From contig NZ_BSDD01000001.1 of the NCBI RefSeq assembly GCF_030268065.1, forward strand, positions 372,001-436,000: DNA of 64,000 bases. The letters are read 5' to 3'. The notes beneath the pieces are model-generated. The model did no database searches, was not told the origin of the DNA, and saw nothing but the letters and a program-made list of their open reading frames with translations. Of this stretch, positions 48,671 through 59,210 are shown piece after piece. This DNA comes from Geothrix rubra (GTDB lineage Bacteria; Acidobacteriota; Holophagae; Holophagales; Holophagaceae). Numbering within the stretch: position 1 is the stretch's first letter; each line of letters starts with the position of its first letter. The translations under genes and the position numbers were made by a program.

Positions 48671-49860
48671 TGCGCATCATCCTCGGGATCACCGGCGGTG
48701 TCGCCGCCTACAAGGCCGCGGAGCTGGCGCGGCTCCTGGCCAAGCGGGGCCACCGGGTGCGCTGTATCCTCACGGAGGCCGGCTCGCGCTTCATCACGCC
48801 CCTGACGCTCGCGAGCCTCACGGGCGAGCCCTGCTACGGCGCCAATCCCGACCAGGAGGAGTGGCGCGCCAATCCGAGCATCGAGCACATCGAGCTGGCC
48901 CGCTGGGCGGACCTGGTGGCCGTGGTGCCCGCCACGGCGAACATCCTCGGCAAGTCCGCCAACGGCCTGGCCACGGACCTGCTCAGCACGGTGCTGCTGG
49001 CCACCCGGGCCCCCGTGCTGTGGGCCCCGGCCATGAACACCGGCATGTGGGAGCACCCCGCCGTGCAGGCCAACGTGGCGCGGCTGCGGAGTTTCGGCCA
49101 CACGATCGTGGATCCCTCGGACGGTGTCCTGGCTTGCGGGGAGGAGGGCGCCGGGAAGCTGGCGGAGGTGGAGGCGATCGCCGAAGCCATCCAGCTGGCG
49201 GGGAGCCCCAGGCTGCCGGTCCTGGCGGGCCGCACGGTCCTCATCACCGCCGGCCCGACCCGGGAGGACCTCGATCCGGTCCGCACCCTCACCAACCGCA
49301 GCACCGGCGCCATGGGCGTCGAACTGGCGCGGGCCTTCCGGGATGCCGGCGCCCGGGTTCAGCTCGTGCTGGGCGGCGACCTGCCGGCGCCCTGGGGCGT
49401 GGAGACGGTGCGCGTCCGCAGCGCCCAGGACATGCTGGCGGCCTGCGAATCCCGCTGGCCCGGGGCCGATGGCCTGGTGGGCGCGGCGGCGGTGGCGGAC
49501 CAGCGCCCGGAGCGCGCCGCCCCCGAGAAGGTGAAGAAGGGCGAGGGCCCGGAAACCCTGGTGCTCGTCCGCACGCCGGACATCCTGGCCACCCTGTCGG
49601 CCTCGAAGCGGGCCGGTCAGTGGATCCTCGGCTTCGCCGCCGAGAGCGAACAGCATCTGACCCATGCCGTCGCCAAGCTGGCGAAGAAGCGACTCGACGC
49701 GGTGCTGGTCAACGACGTGCAGGACGGCCGGGCCTTCGGGAACCAGCCCAACACCCTCACGCCCGTCACGTCCGAGGGCCCCCAGCCGGCGTTGGGTCCG
49801 CTTCCCAAGGACGAACTCGCCCGGGCCGTCGTGGCCTGGTGGGCGGCGCGGCTGGGCTAG
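48670..49860 (+). CDS. coaBC: Bifunctional phosphopantothenoylcysteine decarboxylase / phosphopantothenate-cysteine ligase
   Basis: The 396-residue enzyme carries out two successive steps of coenzyme A synthesis. The CoaC flavoprotein half begins ILGITGGVAAYKAAELARLL, with the active-site His in IEHIELARWADLVAVVPATAN and the PAMNTGMW substrate clamp and ACGEEGAGKLAE lid. The CoaB ligase half starts about residue 188: VLITAGPTREDLDPVRTLTNRSTGAMG, quoted by its ends, then AAAVADQRP and the Lys-rich KVKKGEG loop, DILATLS, GFAAES and LVNDVQDGRAFG. Complete and of normal length. Its stop overlaps the convergent purK stop by four bases. Confidence 0.96.
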   Translation: MRIILGITGGVAAYKAAELARLLAKRGHRVRCILTEAGSRFITPLTLASLTGEPCYGANPDQEEWRANPSIEHIELARWADLVAVVPATANILGKSANGLATDLLSTVLLATRAPVLWAPAMNTGMWEHPAVQANVARLRSFGHTIVDPSDGVLACGEEGAGKLAEVEAIAEAIQLAGSPRLPVLAGRTVLITAGPTREDLDPVRTLTNRSTGAMGVELARAFRDAGARVQLVLGGDLPAPWGVETVRVRSAQDMLAACESRWPGADGLVGAAAVADQRPERAAPEKVKKGEGPETLVLVRTPDILATLSASKRAGQWILGFAAESEQHLTHAVAKLAKKRLDAVLVNDVQDGRAFGNQPNTLTPVTSEGPQPALGPLPKDELARAVVAWWAARLG

Positions 49861-50996
49861 CCCTTCAGCGCCTCACGGGCCGCCACGACCTTGGCCAGGG
49901 CGGCCTCGGGGGTGTCGGCCAGGGCGGTGAGGTGGCCCATCTTGCGGCCCGGGCGGGCTTCGGTCTTCCCGTAGAGGTGCAGCTTCACGTCCCGGTGGTC
50001 GAGGAGGCGCTCCCAGGCGGGTTCGCCGCCCCTGGGCCAAAGATCCCCCAGGAGGTTGGCCATGGCCGCGGGGCGGAGCAGGGTGGTGTCGCCCAGGGGG
50101 AGGCCGCAGACGGCGCGGACCTGCTGCTCGAACTGGCTGGTGGTGCAGGCGTCGATGGTGGCGTGGCCGCTGTTGTGGGGACGCGGGGCCAGTTCGTTCA
50201 CCAGCAGCTCGCCGCCGGCCTTGAGGAAGAACTCCACGGTGAGCATGCCCACCACGCCCAGGGACTCGGCGATGGCGATGGCCATGGCCTGGGCCCGCTT
50301 CGCCACCTCCGCGGGGATGCGGGCCGGGAAGACGGTGGTGTCGAGGATGTGGTTGCGGTGGGCGTTCTCGGCCACCTCCCACACGGCGGTCTCACCCGTG
50401 GAGGACCGGGCGCAGACCACGCTGCACTCCAGCTCGAAGGGGACCCAGGCCTCCAGGATGCCCTGCTGGCCGCCCAGGGCGGCGAAGGCCACGGGCACCT
50501 GCTCCGGGGCCGTCAGCTTCTGCTGGCCCTTGCCGTCGTAGCCGAAGCTGGCGGTCTTGAGGACGGCGGGCAGGCCCAGGGCCGCCGCGGCCTCGCGGAG
50601 GTCCTGCTCGGTGTCGATCTGCCGGAAGGGGGTCACCGGGAAGCCGTGCTCGGCGAGGAACCGCTTCTCCCGCAGCCGGTGCTGGACCGTGTGCAGGACG
50701 AAGGCCCCGGGGTGCATGGGCCGGACCTCGGCCACGGCCTCCAGGGTCTCCGCGGGGATGTTCTCGAACTCCACCGTCACCACGTCCACGCCCCGGGCCA
50801 GGGCCTGGGCGGCGTAGACATCGTTGTAGGCGGCGCGGATCTCCAGGTCTGCCACCTGGCCCGCCGGGCAGTCCTGGCCCGGATCCAGCGCATGCACCCG
50901 GTAGCCCAGGTTGCGGGCCGCCAGGGTGAACATGCGGCCCAGCTGGCCGCCTCCGAGGAGGCCGAGGGCGGAGCCGGGGCGGATGGGCTGGGACAT
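49857..50996 (-). CDS. purK: N5-carboxyaminoimidazole ribonucleotide synthase
   Basis: A 379-residue ATP-grasp enzyme that uses ATP and bicarbonate to carboxylate AIR in purine synthesis. Motifs: LGLLGGGQLGRMFTLAARNLGY, VVTVEFENIPAETLE, VLKTASFGYDGKGQ, the EAWVPFELECSVVCARSSTGE strand pair (ends quoted) and FFLKAGGELLVNELAPRPHNSGHATIDA (ends quoted). The PurE partner is not adjacent. Start at 50996 begins the family N-terminus; the longer upstream frame overlaps mogA and is rejected. Confidence 0.96.
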   Translation of the reverse strand: MSQPIRPGSALGLLGGGQLGRMFTLAARNLGYRVHALDPGQDCPAGQVADLEIRAAYNDVYAAQALARGVDVVTVEFENIPAETLEAVAEVRPMHPGAFVLHTVQHRLREKRFLAEHGFPVTPFRQIDTEQDLREAAAALGLPAVLKTASFGYDGKGQQKLTAPEQVPVAFAALGGQQGILEAWVPFELECSVVCARSSTGETAVWEVAENAHRNHILDTTVFPARIPAEVAKRAQAMAIAIAESLGVVGMLTVEFFLKAGGELLVNELAPRPHNSGHATIDACTTSQFEQQVRAVCGLPLGDTTLLRPAAMANLLGDLWPRGGEPAWERLLDHRDVKLHLYGKTEARPGRKMGHLTALADTPEAALAKVVAAREALKG

Positions 50997-51035
50997 GGAA
51001 GCCTCTCGAATCCCCCATTGTGGCATTCTCGTGGC

Positions 51036-51521
51036 ATGGAACGCGTCCATCTCATCACCCTGTCGGACCGGGCCTCCCGGGGCGAGTACCGGGACGAGTC
51101 CACGCCGCTGCTGCGGGATTGGCTGCTGGGCCAGGGCGTGCGTCAGGTCACGGCGGACCTGATGCCGGACGATCCCGAGGCCCTGGAGGCCGACCTCCGC
51201 AGGGTGGCGGCCGAGGGCGTGCCTCTGGTGCTCACCTGCGGCGGCACGGGCTTCGGCCCCCGGGACACCACGCCCGAGGCCACGCGGCGCGCCATCGAGC
51301 GCGAAGCCCCGGGCATCTGCGAGCTCATCCGCGCCAAGGGCGGCCATCCGCTGGCCTTCGCCAGCCGCGCCGTCTGCGGCATCACGGGGCGAACGGTGAT
51401 CCTGAACCTCTCCGGCCGACCGGCCGCGGCCCTGGAGCAGATCCAGCTGGCCTGGCCGCTGCTTCTCCATGCGGTGTCGGTGCTCCGGAAGGAGGGCGAC
51501 GCCGGAGGACCCTGCACGTGA
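51036..51521 (+). CDS. mogA: Molybdopterin adenylyltransferase (MogA/MoaB family)
   Basis: The 161-residue protein has the MogA fold with the substrate-binding VLTCGGTGFGPRDTTPEATRRAIEREAPGICELIR region (ends quoted) and VILNLSGRPAAALEQIQLAWPLLLHAV at the end. Start VHLITLSDRASRGEYRDES is typical of MogA. It adenylates molybdopterin before molybdenum insertion. No other molybdenum cofactor gene is in the window. A small protein gene overlaps its stop by GTGA. Confidence 0.88.
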   Translation: MERVHLITLSDRASRGEYRDESTPLLRDWLLGQGVRQVTADLMPDDPEALEADLRRVAAEGVPLVLTCGGTGFGPRDTTPEATRRAIEREAPGICELIRAKGGHPLAFASRAVCGITGRTVILNLSGRPAAALEQIQLAWPLLLHAVSVLRKEGDAGGPCT

Positions 51522-51742
51522 CCATCTGGGCCCGCATCAACCACGTGGGCTGGGTCCATCTCTGGCGCCGCCGCGAGGACTTCGAGGCCGCCGAGCCCTC
51601 GGCCCACTTCTTCAACGGCCGCAGCGATCCGCGGTGGGCGGAAGCGGAGCTGGACCCGGAGCAGCTGCGCCGGCTGGCGACCGGGGAGCTGGTGGAGATC
51701 GAGGACCCCGGCTACCTGGACAGCGACTCGGACGAGGCCTGA
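51518..51742 (+). CDS. Small acidic protein translationally coupled to mogA, unknown
   Basis: A 74-residue frame starting at GTG within the mogA stop (GTGA), with GGAGGA nine bases upstream. Sequence runs WARINHVGWVHLWRRREDFE, then FNGRSDPRWAEAELDPEQLRRL and an acidic end (EIEDPGYLDSDSDEA). No membrane helix or known domain. It may be a compact cytoplasmic protein. Its 3' end overlaps the convergent membrane-protein gene by 31 bases, and both frames look coding there. Confidence 0.6.
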   Translation: MTIWARINHVGWVHLWRRREDFEAAEPSAHFFNGRSDPRWAEAELDPEQLRRLATGELVEIEDPGYLDSDSDEA

Positions 51743-52464
51743 ACGGCGGCCTCCAGGCGATGGAAGAGGGCCAGCAGGCTGGCCGTGAGCCAGAGGTTCA
51801 GCAGCCCTCCCGTGAATCCCAGGATCCAGAAGGCGGGATGCTTCAGGCGCAGCCAGGCGTCGGCGCCGGTCTCGGAGGCCAGGGAGGGCACAAAGCGGCC
51901 CAGGGCGTAGCCCGAGGCGGCCTGGTAGACCAGCAGCACCAGCACCATGGCGAGCACGGCCTGCACCACGCGGGGCCAGTGGCGGGCCATGGCGGACTGG
52001 CTCCAGCGGAAGGCCTCCATGACACGGTCCCCCCGCAGCAAGACCCGCATCGGCGCCCAGCCGAAGAGGGTGAGGAGGAGGATTCCCGGAAGGATGAAGA
52101 CCACGAGCCCCACCCCGACCACGGCGCTGACCAGCATGCGGACGCCGAAGGTCAGCAGCCAGCGGGCATCGAAGGTCCGGGTCCAGTCCTCCAGCCGGTT
52201 CAGGGGGGAATCCAGGCGCTCGGCGTCGAGCCGGGCCTGGAGGCGGGGCAGGAAGTACATCTCCAGGGGGAGGAGGCCCACCGCCCCGAAGAGGGGCTGG
52301 AGGAGGGGATCGCGACCCGCCTTGGCCGCCAGCTCGAGGGCCGGTCCCAGCTGGGCCAGCGCCATGGCCAGCACCGCGAGCCCGAGGGTGAGGCCGGGGT
52401 GGCGGCGAAGGAGGGCGATCCCTTCGCGGAGGGAGCCAAGGTGGGAAGGCGGTGTCGTGCGCAT
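51712..52464 (-). CDS. Multi-spanning membrane protein, unknown
   Basis: A 250-residue protein with about six membrane helices (LTLGLAVLAMALAQLGPAL, a helix near FGAVGLLPLEMYFLP, a pair around VRMLVSAVVGVGLVVFILPGILLLTLF, WPRVVQAVLAMVLVLLVY, and ILGFTGGLLNLWLTASLLALF). The R-x-D-R-V-M-E-A-F-x-x-S pattern between helices resembles the DUF975/glycerophosphoryl-diester-phosphodiesterase-associated membrane domain, but the match is too weak to name. Start 52464 gives an amphipathic leader before the first helix. Confidence 0.7.
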   Translation of the reverse strand: MRTTPPSHLGSLREGIALLRRHPGLTLGLAVLAMALAQLGPALELAAKAGRDPLLQPLFGAVGLLPLEMYFLPRLQARLDAERLDSPLNRLEDWTRTFDARWLLTFGVRMLVSAVVGVGLVVFILPGILLLTLFGWAPMRVLLRGDRVMEAFRWSQSAMARHWPRVVQAVLAMVLVLLVYQAASGYALGRFVPSLASETGADAWLRLKHPAFWILGFTGGLLNLWLTASLLALFHRLEAAVQASSESLSR

Positions 52465-52508
52465 CCTCCCAGCCTACCCCGGACCACTGAGCTATCATCA
52501 TCGGCATC

Positions 52509-53021
52509 ATGCGTCCCGATGCCCCCTGCCTCCTGGTGGCCAGCCCCTCGCTCCTGGATCCCAACTTCCTCCACGCCGTGATCCTGCTGGTGGAATACGA
52601 CGACGAGGGGGCCCTGGGCCTGGTGCTGAACCGGCCGCTGCCGCTCACCCTCGAACAGGTCTGCGAGGAGGGCAGCATGGCCTACCACGGGGCCCCCGAG
52701 GCCACGGCCTGGCGGGGCGGGCCCGTGGATCCCCAGCGGGGGATCCTGCTCGTCCAGGGCGGGTTGCCGGAGGACGAGGACACCGTCCTGGATTTCACCC
52801 ACTTCGTGAGCCACCGCAAGGACCTGCTGGAGGCCCTGCTGGCGGATCCCCGGGCCCGCTACCGGCTCTTCCTGGGCTATGCCGGATGGGGGCCCGGGCA
52901 GCTGGACCAGGAGCTGGCCCTGGGTGCCTGGACCACCCGGCCCATCGTCTCCGAATGGCTGCTGCACCCCGACCCCGCCGGCCTGTGGCAGGTGGCCCTG
53001 GGCAGCGAAGCCGGGAGCTGA
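52509..53021 (+). CDS. YqgE/AlgH family protein
   Basis: The 170-residue product has the full YqgE pattern: CLLVASPSLLDPNFLHAVILLVEYDDEGALGLVLNRPLPL (ends quoted), AWRGGPVDPQRGILLV, YRLFLGYAGWGPGQLDQELALGAWTT (ends quoted) and a final W-x-V-A-L-G. Function is unresolved; it is widely conserved in Gram-negative bacteria and was once linked to alginate regulation in Pseudomonas. Single gene between convergent neighbours. Confidence 0.92.
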   Translation: MRPDAPCLLVASPSLLDPNFLHAVILLVEYDDEGALGLVLNRPLPLTLEQVCEEGSMAYHGAPEATAWRGGPVDPQRGILLVQGGLPEDEDTVLDFTHFVSHRKDLLEALLADPRARYRLFLGYAGWGPGQLDQELALGAWTTRPIVSEWLLHPDPAGLWQVALGSEAGS

Positions 53022-53031
53022 GTCCCAGGCG

Positions 53032-54870
53032 TCAGGCGAGCTGGGGGAAGGTCGCGTCGAGGGCGCTGCGGTCCTCCGAGAGGATGGTCTCGGCGTAGGC
53101 GCCCACCCGCGGCAGCAGGTTGTGGACGAAGAACTGCACGGCGCAGAGCTTGTCGTAGTAGAACCGCTTGGCCGCGTCGGCCTCCGCTGCGAGCTTCCAC
53201 GCGGCCATGTCCCCGGCCCCGAGCTTCTCCGCCGCCAGGACGGCCTGTTCCAGCAGCAGCGCGGCGCAGGCCACGTCGCCGAAGAGGCGGAGGTAGGGCG
53301 TGGAGACGAGGAAGGCGTAGTGCTGGTCGCCCTCCTTCAGGGCCTTGGCCACGCGCAGGGTCGTGGTCACGAGCTGGTCCTTCGCCTGGACGAGCCGCGC
53401 CACCCAGGGACCGAGGACCGCATGCCCGGACTGGGCTGCGATCAGGGTCTCCAGATCGGCGAGGTATTCCTTGAACAGCGCGCCGTCCTCCAGCATCAGC
53501 TTCCGGCCCACGAGGTCCAGGGCCTGGATGCCGTTGGTGCCCTCGTAGATGGAGGCGATCTTGATGTCGCGGCAGAGCTGCTCGACGGGGTACTCCTGGC
53601 AGAAGCCGTAGCCGCCGTGCACCTGGATGGCGTCCTCGGTGACGCGGAAGCCCATGTCGGTGCCGTAGGCCTTGCAGACCGGCGTCAGCAGCTGGCTGCG
53701 GCGGTCGTGGCGCCGGCGGGTGGCCTCGTCGGGGTGGTGGTGGGCCAGGTCCACGGACCGGGCGGTGGTGTAGATCAGGGCCCGCATGCCCTCCACCTGG
53801 GCCTTCATGCCGAGCAGCATGCGGCGCACGTCGGGATGGCAGATGATGGTCTGGGCCTTGGCGCCGGGTTCGCGGGGGGCGCCCTTCAGGCTCAGCCCCT
53901 GCACGCGCTCCTGGGCGTAGGCGAGGGCCTGCAGGTAGGCCTCGCCGGCCACGGCCAGGCCCTGGAGGCCGACCTCCAGCCGCGCCTCGTTCATCATCTG
54001 GAACATGTAGACGATGCCCATGTTCTCCTGGCCGATGAGCCAGCCGCGGCAGGCGCCGTTCTCGCCGAAGTTGAGGGTGCAGGTGGGGCTCGCCTTGATC
54101 CCCATCTTGTGCTCGATGCCGCCGCAGGTCACGTCGTTGAAGGTGCCGGGCTCACCCTTCTCGTCGGGCACGTACTTGGGCACCAGGAAGAGGGAGATGC
54201 CCTTGATGCCCGCCGGCGCGCCCTCGATCCGGGCCAGGACGGGGTGGACGATCTGCTTCGTGAAGTCGTGGTCGCCGGAGGAGATGAAGGTCTTCGTGCC
54301 CTCGAGGAGGAAGCTGTCGCCGTCGCGCTTCGCCTTCGTCTTCACGGCCGCCAGGTCCGAGCCGGCCTGGGGCTCCGTGAGACACATGGTCCCGGCCCAC
54401 TCGCCGGTGTACATCTTCTCGAGGTAGAGCTGCTTCATCCAGTCGGCGCCGTGGCTCTCGATGATGTGGGCCGCGCCGCGGGTGAGCATGGGCGTGAGGG
54501 CGAAGGACATGCAGGCGGCCTGGAAGACCTCGGTGCAGGCCGTCCCGAGGAGCTCCGGCACGCCCATGCCGCCCCACTCGGCGCTGTTGGACATGGCCAC
54601 GAAGCCGTTCTCGACGAAGGTCCGGTAGAACTTGCGCTGGCATTCGGGGACGCTCACCTTGCCCGCCTCGAAGCGGGCGCCCAGGCGGTCGGATTCCGCA
54701 TTGATCGGCCAGAGCTGCTCCTTGGCCAGGTCGTGGGCGGCGTCGAACATGCTCTGGTAGGTCTCCGCGTCCTGGTCGCGGAAGGCGTCCAGCTCGCAGA
54801 GCTCGCCGAGACGCATTTGCTCGAAGAGGACGAAGGCCGCGTCGCGGGTGTCGAATCGGAAATCGACCAT
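53032..54870 (-). CDS. Long-form acyl-CoA dehydrogenase (DmdC/FadE-like, about 600 residues)
   Basis: A 612-residue flavoprotein. The acyl-CoA dehydrogenase core has AMSNSAEWGGMGVPELL, MCLTEPQAGSDLAAVKTKA, the FAD strand GTKTFISSGDHD and the catalytic Glu in IASIYEGTNGIQALDLVGRKLM (ends quoted). A C-terminal extension (about 480-612) of helices is typical of the 600-residue group that includes 3-methylmercaptopropionyl-CoA dehydrogenases and long-chain enzymes. Substrate is not assignable. It is monocistronic; no other fatty-acid oxidation gene adjoins. Confidence 0.93.
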   Translation of the reverse strand: MVDFRFDTRDAAFVLFEQMRLGELCELDAFRDQDAETYQSMFDAAHDLAKEQLWPINAESDRLGARFEAGKVSVPECQRKFYRTFVENGFVAMSNSAEWGGMGVPELLGTACTEVFQAACMSFALTPMLTRGAAHIIESHGADWMKQLYLEKMYTGEWAGTMCLTEPQAGSDLAAVKTKAKRDGDSFLLEGTKTFISSGDHDFTKQIVHPVLARIEGAPAGIKGISLFLVPKYVPDEKGEPGTFNDVTCGGIEHKMGIKASPTCTLNFGENGACRGWLIGQENMGIVYMFQMMNEARLEVGLQGLAVAGEAYLQALAYAQERVQGLSLKGAPREPGAKAQTIICHPDVRRMLLGMKAQVEGMRALIYTTARSVDLAHHHPDEATRRRHDRRSQLLTPVCKAYGTDMGFRVTEDAIQVHGGYGFCQEYPVEQLCRDIKIASIYEGTNGIQALDLVGRKLMLEDGALFKEYLADLETLIAAQSGHAVLGPWVARLVQAKDQLVTTTLRVAKALKEGDQHYAFLVSTPYLRLFGDVACAALLLEQAVLAAEKLGAGDMAAWKLAAEADAAKRFYYDKLCAVQFFVHNLLPRVGAYAETILSEDRSALDATFPQLA

Positions 54871-55030
54871 GGGTGGCTCCTCCCGGATAGAGATGCGATG
54901 ACCCGGTCCTTTATGGCGGGGCCTTCCTGAGCCTACGCCAACCGGGGCGGCAGCTGAACGCCTACTGCGGGTCAGGCTCGTCCAGGTTTCCAGCCGACCG
55001 CCGGGATCGGGACCGGGCTAGCCTCGGGAC

Positions 55031-56431
55031 ATGCGCTCCATCGTCTGGTTCCGGGGCAAGGACCTCCGCGTGGCGGACCACGGGCCGCTGGCGGAGGCCG
55101 CGGCGGGCGGGGAGGTCATCCCGCTCTTCGTGCTGGACCCGTACTTCTTCGCCCCAGAGCGGGCCCGGAAGCTGCCCCACCGGATGCAGTTCCTCCTGGA
55201 CGCCCTCCGCAGCCTGGAGGCGAACCTGGCCCACCTCGGGTCGCGCCTGCTGGTGGTGCCGGGGCGCAGCGTGGACGTCGTGCCGCGCCTGGCCCGCCAG
55301 TGGCAGTCGGACCAGGTCCTGGCCCACCGCTGGGTGGAGCCCTTCGGCCGGGAGCGGGACCGGCGCATCGCGGAGGCCCTGGGACGGGAGGGCACCACCT
55401 TCCGTCTCTTCGAGGGGGAGACGCTGCTGCCGCCGGGGTCGGTGCGGACGGGCCAGGGTGGCATGTTCCGCGTTTTCACCCCCTTCGGGCGTGCCTGCGC
55501 GGCCCGGCTGCCGGCGGACCCGCCGCTGGCCGCGCCCAGGGCCCTGCCACCCCTGCCTGGCGATGTGACGGCGGACACGGTGCCCGTTCCGGATCCCGCC
55601 GACCTGGGCCTGGAGGTCAATCCCCAGCTCCAGGCGGGCGGGGAGCGGGCGGGTCGGGCCCGCCTCGCCGCCTTCCTCGACGGACCGCTGGCCTGCTACG
55701 GCGGGGACCGGGACCGCATGGACCTGCCCGGCACCTCGCGCCTCAGCGCCGACCTCAAGTTCGGCACCCTCTCGGTCCGGCAGGTCTGGCAGGCCGTCCA
55801 CGACCAGGGTGGCCCCGGCGCGGGTCCCTACCTGAACGAGCTGTTGTGGCGGGAGTTCAGCCACCACCTGCTCTGGGAGTGGCCGGCCCTGCTGGAGCGC
55901 CCCTTCCGCCCGGCCTTCGGAGGGTTCCCCTGGCGGGAGGATGCGGCGGATTTCGAAGCTTGGGCGGAGGGTCGCACCGGCTATCCCGTGGTGGATGCCG
56001 CCGCCCGGCAGCTCCGGGCCGAGGGGTTCGTCCACAACCGCGCCCGCATGGTGGCCGCCAGCTTCCTGGCCAAGCACCTGATGCAGGACTGGCGGCTGGG
56101 GGAGGCCCACTACCTGCGCTGGCTCACGGACGGCGACTGGGCCCAGAACAACGCCGGCTGGCAGTGGAGCGCAGGCTGCGGCTGCGATGCCCAGCCATGG
56201 TTCCGGATCTTCAACCCGGTGGCCCAGGGACAGAGGTTCGATCCGGACGGCGCCTACGTGAAGCGCTGGGTCCCGGAGCTGGCGGAGTGTCCGGCGGCCT
56301 TCCTCCATGAACCCTGGAAGGCTCCGCGCGCCCTCCGGGCCCGGCTCGACTACCCCGAACCCATCGTGGACCATGCCCTCGCGCGGGAGCGGTTCCTGGC
56401 GACAGCCAAGGCGCATCTCGCCCAGGCATGA
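55031..56431 (+). CDS. phrB: Deoxyribodipyrimidine photolyase (cryptochrome/photolyase class I)
   Basis: A 466-residue light-driven DNA repair enzyme. The N-terminal antenna domain starts IVWFRGKDLRVADHGPL, where the usual WFRRDLRL-type Arg-Arg-Asp has a Gly-Lys-Asp. The FAD domain has TSRLSADLKFGTLSVRQVW, LNELLWREFSHHLLW, GRTGYPVVDAAARQL, VHNRARMVAASFLAKHLMQDW (ends quoted), DGDWAQNNAGWQWSAGCG (Trp triad region) and FRIFNPVAQGQRFDPDGAYVKRWVPEL. All the FAD-contacting segments are intact, so it is likely a working CPD photolyase. A strong terminator follows. Confidence 0.94.
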   Translation: MRSIVWFRGKDLRVADHGPLAEAAAGGEVIPLFVLDPYFFAPERARKLPHRMQFLLDALRSLEANLAHLGSRLLVVPGRSVDVVPRLARQWQSDQVLAHRWVEPFGRERDRRIAEALGREGTTFRLFEGETLLPPGSVRTGQGGMFRVFTPFGRACAARLPADPPLAAPRALPPLPGDVTADTVPVPDPADLGLEVNPQLQAGGERAGRARLAAFLDGPLACYGGDRDRMDLPGTSRLSADLKFGTLSVRQVWQAVHDQGGPGAGPYLNELLWREFSHHLLWEWPALLERPFRPAFGGFPWREDAADFEAWAEGRTGYPVVDAAARQLRAEGFVHNRARMVAASFLAKHLMQDWRLGEAHYLRWLTDGDWAQNNAGWQWSAGCGCDAQPWFRIFNPVAQGQRFDPDGAYVKRWVPELAECPAAFLHEPWKAPRALRARLDYPEPIVDHALARERFLATAKAHLAQA

Positions 56432-56460
56432 AAAGCGCCCGGCCGGGGCCGGGCGCTTTT
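56431..56460. terminator. Bidirectional Rho-independent terminator between phrB and sdhB
   Basis: AAAAGCGCCCGGCC, a GG loop, GGCCGGGCGCTTTT: a perfect 14-base inverted repeat with A/T ends. It begins at the last base of the phrB stop and serves the convergent sdh operon as well. Confidence 0.93.
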
Positions 56461-56476
56461 CGGGGAGCGGAGAACG

Positions 56477-57262
56477 TCAGCCGGCGCCGCCGGAGGCGAT
56501 CTCGGGCCGGAAGGTGAGGCTGGACTTGATGAAATCGCGGTTCATGCGCGCGATGTTCTCCATCGTGATGCCCTTGGGGCAGGCGGCCTCGCACTCGCCG
56601 TGGTTCGTGCAGGTGCCGAACTCCTCGGAGTCCATCTGCGCCACCATGTCCCGCACGCGGCTGTAGCGCTCGGGCTGGCCCTGGGGGAGCAGGGCGAGGT
56701 GGCTGACCTTGGCGGACACGAACAGCATGGCGCTGGCGTTGGGGCAGGCGGCGACGCAGGCCCCGCAGCCGATGCAGGCGGCGGCGTCCATGGCCAGGTC
56801 CGCGTTCTGCTTGGGCACGGGAAGGGCGTTCGCATCCTGGCCGCAGCCCGTCGGGGCGCTGATGAAGCCGCCCGCGGCGATGATGCGGTCGAAGGCGCCG
56901 CGGTCCACGATGAGGTCCTTCAGCACGGGGAAGGGCTTGGCGCGCCAGGGCTCGATGGTGATGGTGTCCCCGTCGCTGAAGCTGCGCATGTGGAGCTGGC
57001 AGGTGGTGGTCCGCTCCTTGGGCCCGTGGGGGCGCCCGTTGATGACCATGCTGCAGGTGCCGCAGATGCCTTCGCGGCAGTCGTGGTCGAAGGCGATGGG
57101 GTCCTCGCCCTTGCGGATGAGGTCCTCGTTCACCACGTCCAGCATTTCGAGGAAGGACATCTCGGTGCTGATGTGCTTGGCGGGGTAGTCGACGAAGCTG
57201 CCTTCGGACTTCCCGTCCTTCTGCCGCCACACCTGGAGGGTCAGGTTCAGATGCTTTTCCAT
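56477..57262 (-). CDS. sdhB: Succinate dehydrogenase / fumarate reductase iron-sulfur subunit
   Basis: This 261-residue electron-transfer subunit has the [2Fe-2S] ferredoxin motif in [22 protein letters not shown] and two C-terminal Cys clusters for [4Fe-4S] and [3Fe-4S] ([19 protein letters not shown] and [20 protein letters not shown]). The long spacing and the first-cluster form match the B-type enzymes found in Bacteroidota, epsilon-proteobacteria and Acidobacteriota. Last gene of sdhCAB, 10 bases after sdhA, and ends before a strong terminator. Confidence 0.96.
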   Translation of the reverse strand: MEKHLNLTLQVWRQKDGKSEGSFVDYPAKHISTEMSFLEMLDVVNEDLIRKGEDPIAFDHDCREGICGTCSMVINGRPHGPKERTTTCQLHMRSFSDGDTITIEPWRAKPFPVLKDLIVDRGAFDRIIAAGGFISAPTGCGQDANALPVPKQNADLAMDAAACIGCGACVAACPNASAMLFVSAKVSHLALLPQGQPERYSRVRDMVAQMDSEEFGTCTNHGECEAACPKGITMENIARMNRDFIKSSLTFRPEIASGGAG

Positions 57263-57272
57263 GGTTCCGTCC

Positions 57273-59192
<1,920 letters not shown>

Positions 59193-59210
59193 GGTGGCTC
59201 TCCGTGAGGA

